5,429 nt of DNA, taken from the NCBI GenBank assembly GCA_951800155.1, contig CATOJL010000098.1:1-5429 (forward strand). The letters run 5' to 3'. Of the stretch, positions 1 to 5,179 are shown piece by piece. The notes below the pieces were generated by a model, which had not been told where the DNA came from, ran no database searches, and saw only the letters and a program-made list of their open reading frames with translations. Source of the stretch: an uncultured Bacilli bacterium (GTDB taxonomy: Bacteria; Bacillota_I; Bacilli_A; RF39; UBA660). Numbering within the stretch: the stretch's first letter is position 1; each line of letters begins with the position of its first letter. The position numbers were made by a program, and so were the translations under genes.

Positions 1-1
1 C

Positions 2-19
2 ACATAGATAGTTCTATGT
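2..19 (-). other. Small hairpin just downstream of rplK
   Basis: Two perfectly complementary 7-nt arms (2-8 and 13-19) enclose a 4-nt loop and sit one base past the rplK stop codon. The stem is AT-rich and no T-run can be seen before the window ends, so it is not a convincing terminator. In most bacteria rplA follows rplK, so this may be an intercistronic structure; that is inference because rplA lies outside the window. Confidence 0.35.
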
Positions 20-20
20 T

Positions 21-446
21 TTATTCAGCGATTTTAACGCCCATATCACGTGCTGTTCCCTCAACAATCTTCATTGCTGATTCGATGGTATAAGCATTTA
101 AATCTGGCAATTTAATCTCTGCAATTTCTTTCAATTGTTCTTGTGTTAAAGTTGCAACCGTTTCGTTTGCTCCTTTTGCAGAACCCTTTGCAATTTTAGC
201 ATATTTTTTAATCAAGAATGCTGTTGGTGGAGTTTTAATTACAAAATCAAAACTTCTATCCTCAAAAATACTAATTTCAACAGGTAAAATATCTCCCATT
301 CTATCTTTTGTTGCATCATTATACTTCGTACAAAATTCGGAAAGATTAATTCCTGTAGGTCCTAAAACAGTTCCAACTGGTGGAGCTGGTGTCGCTTTTC
401 CTGCTGGAATTTGTATTTTTACTACTTTTGTTATTTCCTTTGCCAC
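21..446 (-). CDS. rplK: 50S ribosomal protein L11
   Basis: Ribosomal protein L11, part of the GTPase-associated centre of the large subunit, where it binds 23S rRNA with L10/L12 and contacts elongation factors. The N-terminal domain (about residues 1-70) carries the family signature around KIQIPAGKATPAPPVG. The C-terminal rRNA-binding domain (about 75-141) ends with the conserved VEGTARDMGV. The start chosen is the GTG at 446-444, giving 141 residues, the usual family length. AGGAGG at 460-455 lies 8 nt upstream of it. A GTG at 455-453 would add three residues but overlaps that ribosome binding site. Odd point: position 26 is Thr and position 30 is Pro, where most bacteria have Pro26 and Gln30. 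It follows nusG by 130 nt and has its own promoter and a probable L1-responsive leader. Confidence 0.97.
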   Translation of the reverse strand: MAKEITKVVKIQIPAGKATPAPPVGTVLGPTGINLSEFCTKYNDATKDRMGDILPVEISIFEDRSFDFVIKTPPTAFLIKKYAKIAKGSAKGANETVATLTQEQLKEIAEIKLPDLNAYTIESAMKIVEGTARDMGVKIAE

Positions 447-454
447 GAAAAACA

Positions 455-460
455 CCTCCT
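455..460 (-). promoter_or_regulatory. rplK ribosome binding site (decides the start)
   Basis: The minus strand reads AGGAGG here, 8 nt before the GTG at 446. That spacing is optimal and rules out the longer reading frame whose GTG at 455-453 overlaps this motif. Confidence 0.85.
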
Positions 461-477
461 ATAAAATTTTTTTCGCG

Positions 478-514
478 AGTGGTTCAAATGATATCCGCAT
501 AAACATCTCCCACT
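478..514 (-). promoter_or_regulatory. rplK leader hairpin resembling the L1-binding site of 23S rRNA
   Basis: On the minus strand AGTGG (514-510) pairs with CCACT (482-478). Inside, the 5' side reads GTGGGAG and the 3' side reads TTGAACCAC. An inner stem, GATG with CATT plus TAT with ATA, closes on a GCGG loop. Helix 76 of 23S rRNA, the L1 site, has the same GUGGGAG on one strand and a UUGAA...CCAC segment on the other, as I recall it. L1 is known to repress its own L11-L1 mRNA by binding a 23S-like structure in the rplK leader. The element lies between the rplK promoter and its ribosome binding site, where such a control is expected. L1 binding in this organism is inferred. Confidence 0.7.
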
Positions 515-519
515 TCCAT

Positions 520-540
520 CTATATAAATAAAATATATAG
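520..540 (-). other. AU-rich hairpin near the 5' end of the rplK leader
   Basis: Perfect 7-nt inverted repeat CTATATA/TATATAG with a 7-nt loop, at the very start of the transcript predicted from the adjacent promoter. It could protect the 5' end of the mRNA, but the stem is purely A/U apart from its closing pair, so its stability is doubtful. Confidence 0.3.
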
Positions 541-547
541 CTCTCTT

Positions 548-576
548 ATAATAGCATATTTTTTTTTCTTTGTAAA
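548..576 (-). promoter_or_regulatory. Promoter for rplK (extended -10, housekeeping sigma type)
   Basis: The minus strand shows TTTACA (576-571), a 17-nt spacer, then TATTAT (553-548) preceded by TGC, which gives the extended -10 pattern TGnTATTAT. Each hexamer differs from consensus at one position. The -35 begins on the base after the nusG stop codon. Transcription should begin near 541, leaving a leader of about 95 nt that includes the L1-like hairpin. Confidence 0.75.
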
Positions 577-1113
577 CTAAACCGCATCAATTTCTGTAAG
601 TCCTAATTCAACAATTGTTTCTTGCCCAAATAAATCAAGTGCTACTTCCAGTTTTTGATTTTCCATATCAATCGTTTTTACTTTACCCATCATATTGGCA
701 AATGGCCCTGAAATTACTTTTACCGTATCTCCTTCATTTAGAGAATTTCCTATTTCTAAACGACTAATACCCATATTTCCTAAGATCTTGTCAACTTCCA
801 TAGGAGTAAGGGGAAAAGGTTTCGCTCCCTTACCAGAAGATCCAATAAATCCTGTAACACCTGGTGTATTTCGAACAATAAACCATGCTTCATCAGTCAT
901 AATCATTTCAACTAAAATATACCCAGGAAACATTTTAGTCACTTTTTCTTTTTCTTTTCCATCTTTTACTTCTACTTCTTTTTGCTCAGGCACAACTACT
1001 CTAAAAATATAATCTTCCATATCCATAGAACTTGCACGCATTTCTAACTTTTCTTTTACTTTATTTTCATGTCCAGAATAGGTATTTACTACATACCATT
1101 GTTTTTCTTCCAT
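577..1113 (-). CDS. nusG: Transcription termination/antitermination factor NusG
   Basis: NusG binds the RNA polymerase clamp and controls pausing, termination and transcription-translation coupling. The 178-residue length is normal for Bacillota. The NGN domain (about residues 4-112) contains the typical WYVVNTYSGHENKVK, FPGYILVEM and WFIVRNTPGVTGF. The KOW domain (about 125-178) contains EGDTVKVISGPFANMMGKV and ends with a beta-strand rich tail. The RNT motif (residues 81-83) includes the Asn-Thr pair that in Bacillus subtilis NusG recognises T-rich non-template DNA to stabilise pauses, so sequence-specific pausing is plausible. The ATG at 1113 follows GAGGT by 3 nt; the secE stop lies just upstream with 1 nt between the genes, so translation is probably coupled. 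There is no terminator between nusG and rplK. Confidence 0.98.
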   Translation of the reverse strand: MEEKQWYVVNTYSGHENKVKEKLEMRASSMDMEDYIFRVVVPEQKEVEVKDGKEKEKVTKMFPGYILVEMIMTDEAWFIVRNTPGVTGFIGSSGKGAKPFPLTPMEVDKILGNMGISRLEIGNSLNEGDTVKVISGPFANMMGKVKTIDMENQKLEVALDLFGQETIVELGLTEIDAV

Positions 1114-1114
1114 A

Positions 1115-1294
1115 CTACCTCATCCATGTTTTTACGTATGAAAACGCAAAATCAAGTCCTGTAAAAAAAATCCCTACTATAAACATAAAAGAAAGCGTTG
1201 CAAGTGAATAAGTAAATAACTGTTTTTTACTTGGCCATTTAATTTTTTTTGTTTCTTTTTTTACGCCAATTAAAAATCGCATCCATTTTTTCAA
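1115..1294 (-). CDS. secE: Preprotein translocase subunit SecE
   Basis: SecE is the small essential membrane subunit that clamps SecY in the Sec translocon. A short amphipathic segment carries the hallmark KKETKKIKWPS (residues 12-22). One transmembrane helix follows (about 29-51). The start is uncertain. I choose the TTG at 1294-1292, giving 59 residues, the same length as Bacillus subtilis SecE. GAGG at 1306-1303 sits 8 nt before it, and transcription should start near 1353. The ATG at 1312 (65 residues) has no clear ribosome binding site, and the ATG at 1348 (77 residues) would lie about 5 nt from the mRNA end. It is cotranscribed with nusG. The zinc-ribbon protein gene rpmG, which often precedes secE, is absent here. 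Confidence 0.93.
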   Translation of the reverse strand: MKKWMRFLIGVKKETKKIKWPSKKQLFTYSLATLSFMFIVGIFFTGLDFAFSYVKTWMR

Positions 1295-1299
1295 AATAT

Positions 1300-1306
1300 C
1301 TCCCTC
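1300..1306 (-). promoter_or_regulatory. secE ribosome binding site supporting a TTG start
   Basis: The minus strand reads GAGGGAG. Its GAGG core lies 8 nt before TTG (1294), while neither upstream ATG (1312, 1348) has a comparable motif at a usable distance. This is the main argument for the 59-residue protein. Confidence 0.6.
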
Positions 1307-1359
1307 ACTCATCTTATGCACTCTTGCATCTAAAAAACACACCTTCATGTGTTATATAT

Positions 1360-1388
1360 ATGGTACCATAAAGAGTAGCAGGTGTCAA
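1360..1388 (-). promoter_or_regulatory. Promoter of the secE-nusG operon
   Basis: The minus strand has a perfect TTGACA (1388-1383), a 17-nt spacer and TACCAT (1365-1360) preceded by TGG, an extended -10. The weak -10 (four of six) is offset by the perfect -35 and the TGn. The predicted start near 1353 makes the ATG at 1348 almost leaderless, in agreement with a downstream secE start. Confidence 0.65.
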
Positions 1389-1426
1389 CGAAATTTCCTC
1401 ATTTTTTTGGACTCCCATTCTAACGA

Positions 1427-1438
1427 TACGATTTCGTA
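1427..1438. repeat. Short inverted repeat upstream of the secE promoter
   Basis: The sequence TACGATTTCGTA is an inverted repeat of two 5-nt arms with a 2-nt centre, about 40 nt upstream of the secE -35. It could be an operator or chance. Apart from it and the flanking promoter and terminator, I see nothing in the 1389-1476 stretch. Confidence 0.2.
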
Positions 1439-1476
1439 CATTTCTATCTTTTGTGTCAATATATAACCATATATAA

Positions 1477-1528
1477 TATAAAAGGCTGTGACAAAGCCGA
1501 TTTAAAAGATCAACTTTGTCAACAGCCT
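1477..1528 (-). terminator. Long fold-back terminator after the glycine-rich gene
   Basis: Reading the minus strand, AGGCTGT pairs with ACAGCCT (1528-1522 with 1489-1483), then after one bulged base GACAAAG pairs with CTTTGTC. The stem extends by TTGAT/ATCGG through two G-U pairs to a 7-nt loop. TTTT and an AT-rich run follow. The inner extension pairs only in minus-strand RNA (G-U), not in plus-strand RNA (C-A), and only that side has a T-run, so it serves the glycine-rich gene. The arms are unusually long for a simple terminator and may belong to a dispersed repeat. Confidence 0.75.
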
Positions 1529-1548
1529 GAAACTTTCCTAAAGAAAGC

Positions 1549-2229
1549 TTAAAAAGAAATATATTTTATTCGAACATAACCATTGTTATCATTTCCTGTC
1601 ATATCCCCTTGTGATCGTGGATTTGGCATTTTATCTCTTCCGCCTAATAAAGATGTGTTTTTAAAAATATATCCTGAATAATGATTCGCTTGTCCTGTTG
1701 GTATTCCTTCTTTACTAACGGCATTACAGCCTGTATGTCCAGAGATAAAAGAAGAACCTCCTCCGCCACCTTGTCCAGTACCACCACTTTGGGTAGAGCC
1801 ACCTGCTGTATTATATTCTACACTAGCAACTCCACCTCCGCCTCCAGCGACCATAACCCTAGATTTCAATCCCTCTAAGTTGTTCCAGTTTCCATTCATA
1901 AGGCGGATGTCGGTTGCTCCTCCGCCAGACCAGCCAATTTCTTTCCCGTATCCTCCATAGCCACCACCATTGAAGGAAACTGTTCGGTTATTTTTCCCCT
2001 TTTCCCCAACATAAACATAAAATGTATCCCCCTTTTTTAAATGAATGGATCCTTTTGTATAAGCACCTTGTCCATAAGAAATATCATCAGGAACTCCTCC
2101 AGATGCCCCCCAAAGTTCAATTTGATATATTCCGTCATAAGGAGCTTCAAATTTTTGAACATTTCCCGTATAATCAAAATCTACATGATATCGTTCATCC
2201 AAAATATGAAACGTTTTTTCTGCTTGCAC
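1549..2229 (-). pseudogene. Glycine-rich domain of a surface protein, N-terminally truncated
   Basis: This 226-codon frame matches the glycine-rich domain (Gly_rich, PF12810 type) found in surface proteins of gut Bacillota and related to the ALK/LTK glycine-rich domain. It opens with a beta-strand module (FDYTGNVQKFEAPYDGIY, then IELWGASGG, residues 18-45). Glycine clusters follow: NGGGYGGYG (88-95), SGGGATDIRL (101-110), VMVAGGGGG (125-133), GQGGGGGSSFISGHTGC (152-168). It ends with MTGNDNNGYVRIKY (210-223), the usual close of this domain. Only one cysteine (168) is present. Full-length relatives normally carry a signal peptide or prepilin leader and extra N-terminal modules; none is seen. 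The frame starts at a GTG without ribosome binding site and stays open upstream to a TAA at 2274-2272, so I read it as a 5'-degraded gene. A short, non-exported functional protein is the alternative. It has its own terminator and no convincing promoter. Confidence 0.6.
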
Positions 2230-2337
2230 ATTTTCATCGTTTTTTAAATAATACGTAATATGATAATTTTTTTAGTTCCTCTTATAGTGGGAATCACTAG
2301 TTTTTTTATTGCCATAAGGCATTATTAGTATACACAT
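2230..2337 (-). pseudogene. In-frame remnant upstream of the glycine-rich domain, broken by TAA
   Basis: In the same frame as the downstream glycine-rich sequence, the 14 codons directly before the GTG read KNYHITYYLKNDEN. A TAA at 2274-2272 precedes them, and before that lies a frame with ATGs at 2337 and 2322, reading MPYGNKKTSDSHYKRN up to the stop. One substitution (CAA or AAA to TAA) would account for the break. Neither ATG has a ribosome binding site, and the frame is closed by another TAA a few codons further upstream. I do not recognise the short peptide; the link to the glycine-rich protein is inferred from frame continuity only. Confidence 0.35.
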
Positions 2338-2345
2338 TTCTGCAC

Positions 2346-2363
2346 AACATAATTACTTATGTT
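2346..2363. repeat. Small perfect hairpin in the gap after the membrane protein gene
   Basis: Two 7-nt arms (AACATAA/TTATGTT) surround a 4-nt loop. No T-run follows on either strand, so it is not a canonical terminator. The layout is like the hairpin at 2-19, but both are AT-rich and the likeness may be chance. Confidence 0.3.
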
Positions 2364-2427
2364 CTAATAACGCACCATAAAATGATGATATTATCCATAA
2401 TTATACAATACTTTAAAAAAAGCAATG

Positions 2428-3624
2428 CTACATAGTAAAAAGTAAAAGCTCTGGTTTAAAAAGTAAAAGAAGGCCAATTCCAAGTAATAAAATACCTCCA
2501 ATAAGATGAGAATACTTACTATATCTATTTGTAATTCCTGTTAATTTTAAAGTAAACATTGCTATACAAAAAACAAAAAAATCGTCAATTAAATAAAAGA
2601 TAATATAAAGAAGGATATTCCAAAAATAGGCAAAAAAAGATAAATCATTTAAAGATAAAATCTGTGTATAGACAAGAGGTAATCCCGCCGAACAAGCGAG
2701 CTCTATAAAATTAACAGAAATAGCAAGAGAAATAACCCCTATAAGGCTTAAAATTAGATTTTGTTCCTTTGTAAATTTTTGAATTAGATTCATGATTTTA
2801 TTGCGCCTTTTTCTATTTGTAACTGTGCAACCTACTTTCCTATGATGCATCTTTCTATAACGCCTAAGATGAAAACAACCTGTGCCTAGAGCTACAAAAG
2901 CAATTAGTGTACGAAGTAGTAAGATATCTCGTAAAGGTAAAGTCACCTTTAACCATGCGACTAAAAATAGAGCATAAATGATTGCACTAGAAAGAAGAAA
3001 ACTAATTCCTAAAATCCACATTTTTCCTCTATTTTTCATTCCGAGTAACATACTAATTAAAAAGAAAAGTACCCACATAGCACATGGATTAAATCCATCA
3101 ATAAAGCCTAGTACGATAGATAAAATTGGCAAGGACAATTCCCTTGCTTTTACTTTTCCAAAAAACGGAAGTGCGAATTCTTTTTCATGCTTTACAGATT
3201 CTATTTTAGGAGTTTTTTTTAGTTCTTCTAAAGAAATAGCTCCTTTTTTTTGAATCACTTCTGCAACAATATCCTCACAATCATTTTGAATACAATATGT
3301 AATATAGTTTTGAATAGACAGTTTTGTATTTTCATTAAAGCCAACAAGAGAATATTCTCCGATCACTGTATAAGGAACATAATTATTTTCATCATTCAAT
3401 GTCTTTTTAACATGCTCTAAATATTTTAAATTGGTAGGATTTTTCAGTACTTCATAATAAATAAATTCGACATCAGGATATGTATCTTTTATCGACTCTA
3501 AATAGGAGAGTTCTTCCTTACAATGCGAACAATCATAGCGATGAAATACATAAAGTTTTTGTTTCGCTTCTATATCACTTATAAAAAGAAAAAAAAGAAG
3601 GAAACTACATACCCATTTTCTCAT
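2428..3624 (-). CDS. Exported thioredoxin-like domain fused to a CcdA/DsbD-type thiol transporter
   Basis: A 398-residue membrane protein. Residues 1-20 are a signal peptide or anchor ending ISDIEA. Residues 22-125 form a thioredoxin-like domain with redox motif C32-S-H-C35 and a probable cis-proline in NYVPYTVIG (Pro84). A charged linker (about 126-162) leads to six predicted membrane helices (about 164-195, 203-225, 233-251, 289-318, 328-358, 372-390). The helices carry the CcdA/DsbD hallmarks: GFIDGFNPCA with Cys181 in the first, and its pseudo-repeat counterpart FIELACSAGLPL with Cys311 in the fourth. In that family these two cysteines take electrons from cytosolic thioredoxin and pass them outward. 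Here the acceptor is probably the fused extracellular domain. GGAGG lies 9 nt before the ATG. The gene overlaps the end of the small thioredoxin gene by 20 nt. The final target outside the cell is unknown. Confidence 0.85.
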   Translation of the reverse strand: MRKWVCSFLLFFLFISDIEAKQKLYVFHRYDCSHCKEELSYLESIKDTYPDVEFIYYEVLKNPTNLKYLEHVKKTLNDENNYVPYTVIGEYSLVGFNENTKLSIQNYITYCIQNDCEDIVAEVIQKKGAISLEELKKTPKIESVKHEKEFALPFFGKVKARELSLPILSIVLGFIDGFNPCAMWVLFFLISMLLGMKNRGKMWILGISFLLSSAIIYALFLVAWLKVTLPLRDILLLRTLIAFVALGTGCFHLRRYRKMHHRKVGCTVTNRKRRNKIMNLIQKFTKEQNLILSLIGVISLAISVNFIELACSAGLPLVYTQILSLNDLSFFAYFWNILLYIIFYLIDDFFVFCIAMFTLKLTGITNRYSKYSHLIGGILLLGIGLLLLFKPELLLFTM

Positions 3625-3865
3625 GTATAATATCCTCCATTTCTTTCTTTGTATACTCTCCTTCTAAACGATACACTTCTCTACCTTCTTTAAGAAAAAG
3701 AAGAAGAGGAAGAATAGATCCTACCTTATACTTTTCTATCGCATCCCTATCATAATCTAATTCTTCATAAGTAAATTCAGGGTAAAACTCTTTAAATTTT
3801 AAGAAATCCTGATAAGTTACAATACAACTACTACACCATACAGCCGAAATGCGTATGATATGCAT
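3605..3865 (-). CDS. Small cytosolic thioredoxin-like protein
   Basis: An 86-residue protein without signal peptide. The active site W10-C11-S-S-C14 follows a first beta-strand (HIIRISAV). The cis-proline is in SILPLLLFLKEG (Pro53), followed by the usual final strand (EVYRLEGEY) and helix. It is shorter than classical thioredoxin (about 105 residues), close to mini-thioredoxins that begin at the first strand before the CXXC, and CSSC differs from the usual CGPC. It starts 3 nt after the cysteine desulfurase stop, whose TGA is embedded in the AGAGGTGAGGT ribosome binding region, so translation is probably coupled. Its end overlaps the membrane thiol transporter by 20 nt. The context suggests it either reduces that transporter from the cytosolic side or handles the persulfide made by the desulfurase; both are inference. 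Confidence 0.88.
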   Translation of the reverse strand: MHIIRISAVWCSSCIVTYQDFLKFKEFYPEFTYEELDYDRDAIEKYKVGSILPLLLFLKEGREVYRLEGEYTKKEMEDIIHEKMGM

Positions 3866-3868
3866 ACC

Positions 3869-4996
3869 TCACCTCTTTAAATTTTTATATTTTGTATAAA
3901 TTTCTCTAAAACAAGTTAAAAAATAATCAACTTCTTCCTTTGTTGTTTGATAAGATAAACTAATACGTATACTATGTTTGGCTCTTTCTTCCTCTTTTGT
4001 AATGGCATAAACAGCTTTACTCATCTCTCCTGTAGCACACGCACTTTGTGTAGAAATAAAAATGTCCTTCTCTTCTAAAGCATGCAGAAGTGTTTCTGGT
4101 TTCATACACAAAACACTTATATTTAAAATATGTGGAATAGATAACTCAGTACTATTGATAAATACCCCCTCATAAGTTTCTAAACTCTGTCTTATCTTTT
4201 TATTTAGTGTAGAAATATACTTTTCTTTTGTTTCTAAATCTTGTAGCGCTAAGCGAAGTGCTTTTGCAAAAGAGGCAATAAGGGGATGCGCTGGAGTCCC
4301 ACTTCTATATTTCGTGGTACTTTTTCCTCCATGAATAAGAGGTTCTAGTTCTATATTCTCCTTTTTTATTAGACACCCAATTCCTTTTATTCCATATATT
4401 TTATGTGCTGAAAGAGAGATTAAGTCCACATTTTCAAATGACAAATGTATTTTGCCAACACTTTGTGTAGCATCTACATGAAAAAAACATTTCGGATATT
4501 TCTTTAAAACTTTTCCAATCTCTTCAATTGGTTCTAAAATTCCTGTTTCACTATTGACTGCTGCAACAGATACTAAAAGAGTATCTTCTGTTATTTTTTC
4601 CTCTAAAGAATCGATTTTAACGCTTCCATTTTCATCTATTTCTAAAAAATCAACAATAAATCCTAATCTTTGTAAATAAGAAATAGGGCCATAAATACTA
4701 GAGTGTTCTAATAAAGTTGTTAGAATTCTCTTTCCCCTATTTTGGTATTTCAAACAAATTCCTTTTAATGCAAGATTATTGGATTCACTTGAACCCGAAG
4801 TATAAATAATCTCTGTTTCCTTCACACCTAAAAGAGAAGCAATTTGCCTTGTTGCCTGCATTTCTAATTCCTTTGCCCGTATACCTAACTTATGTAATGA
4901 ATTTGTGTTTCCTATAAAATCCTTCGATACTCTCATAAAAGTATCTAGCACTTCCTTGTTAGTAGGCGTTGTTGCACTATAATCTAAATAAACCAT
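3869..4996 (-). CDS. Cysteine desulfurase (NifS/IscS family, NifZ-like)
   Basis: A PLP-dependent class V aminotransferase-fold enzyme that converts cysteine to alanine and leaves a persulfide on its own cysteine for Fe-S clusters, thio-tRNAs or thiamine. Visible landmarks: MVYLDYSATTP at the N-terminus, TSGSSESNN (66-74), His98 in LEHSS, Asn148 in VNSETG, Asp175 and Gln178 in HVDATQSVGK, PLP lysine Lys199 in SAHKIYGIKG, Arg231 in RSGTPAHP, catalytic Cys320 in STQSACATG, Arg344 in SIRISLS. All key residues are present. The start is the ATG at 4996 (375 residues), with GGTGAT in register upstream. A TTG at 5044 would overlap the promoter -10. The C-terminus resembles Bacillus NifZ, the partner of the tRNA thiolase ThiI, but no thiI is next to it; it leads an operon of thiol-redox genes instead. 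Confidence 0.93.
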   Translation of the reverse strand: MVYLDYSATTPTNKEVLDTFMRVSKDFIGNTNSLHKLGIRAKELEMQATRQIASLLGVKETEIIYTSGSSESNNLALKGICLKYQNRGKRILTTLLEHSSIYGPISYLQRLGFIVDFLEIDENGSVKIDSLEEKITEDTLLVSVAAVNSETGILEPIEEIGKVLKKYPKCFFHVDATQSVGKIHLSFENVDLISLSAHKIYGIKGIGCLIKKENIELEPLIHGGKSTTKYRSGTPAHPLIASFAKALRLALQDLETKEKYISTLNKKIRQSLETYEGVFINSTELSIPHILNISVLCMKPETLLHALEEKDIFISTQSACATGEMSKAVYAITKEEERAKHSIRISLSYQTTKEEVDYFLTCFREIYTKYKNLKR

Positions 4997-5026
4997 ATTA
5001 TCACCCAATTCCTTTACTTTATACTC

Positions 5027-5054
5027 ATTATACACTAACTTCAAGAGATTCCAA
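5027..5054 (-). promoter_or_regulatory. Promoter of the desulfurase-thioredoxin-thiol transporter operon
   Basis: The minus strand has a perfect TATAAT (5032-5027) with TTGGAA (5054-5049) as a four-of-six -35 at 16 nt spacing. The predicted start near 5020 gives a leader of about 24 nt before the ATG at 4996. This fits that start and excludes the upstream TTG. It lies directly downstream of a terminator, so the operon appears to be an independent unit. Confidence 0.65.
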
Positions 5055-5100
5055 AAAAGAACAACTCATTTTAAAGCAAAATAACACCATCATTATTCAT

Positions 5101-5131
5101 AAATAGAAAAAGATGATTCTCTACAATCATC
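5101..5131 (-). terminator. Intrinsic terminator upstream of the operon promoter
   Basis: On the minus strand GATGATT (5131-5125) pairs with AATCATC (5118-5112) around a 6-nt loop, followed at once by TTTTTCTATTT. The plus strand has no T-run after the hairpin. It would end transcription coming from the decayed gene at 5180-5332. Confidence 0.65.
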
Positions 5132-5179
5132 ATAAAAATGTTACGAAAAGCATTTTGTCCTTACAATATCTTTTAACAT

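Noticed and set aside
453..455. GTG at 455 as start of rplK
   Set aside because: It overlaps the AGGAGG ribosome binding site that serves the GTG at 446 and would add three residues not typical of L11.
695..1012. Plus-strand open frame antisense to nusG
   Set aside because: It is a shadow of nusG codons, has no ribosome binding site and resembles no protein family.
1454..1459. Second TTGACA on the minus strand upstream of the secE promoter
   Set aside because: The hexamers 16-18 nt downstream do not resemble a -10.
1349..1548. tRNA gene, T-box or riboswitch before secE
   Set aside because: No cloverleaf, no T-box sequence (TGGNACC) with specifier stems, and the only structures are a short palindrome and the terminator.
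2022..2258. Two overlapping plus-strand frames antisense to the glycine-rich gene
   Set aside because: They have biased composition with no recognisable motif, and the minus-strand frame has clear family motifs.
2400..2405. Perfect minus-strand TATAAT as a promoter for the glycine-rich gene
   Set aside because: No acceptable -35 at 15-19 nt and no TGn. In such AT-rich DNA an isolated -10 is expected by chance.
2411..2430. Terminator after the thiol transporter gene (T-run at 2421-2415 preceded by AGCATTGCT)
   Set aside because: The stem is only 3-4 bp with a loop too small to fold, so it is not a credible intrinsic terminator. Read-through toward the terminator at 1483-1528 is possible.
2978..3253. 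Plus-strand open frame antisense to the thiol transporter gene
   Set aside because: The minus-strand frame carries the CcdA motifs and a ribosome binding site; this one has neither.
5042..5044. TTG at 5044 as start of the cysteine desulfurase
   Set aside because: It lies upstream of the predicted -10 and transcript start; the extra 16 residues do not fit the family, which begins near MVYLDYSATTP.
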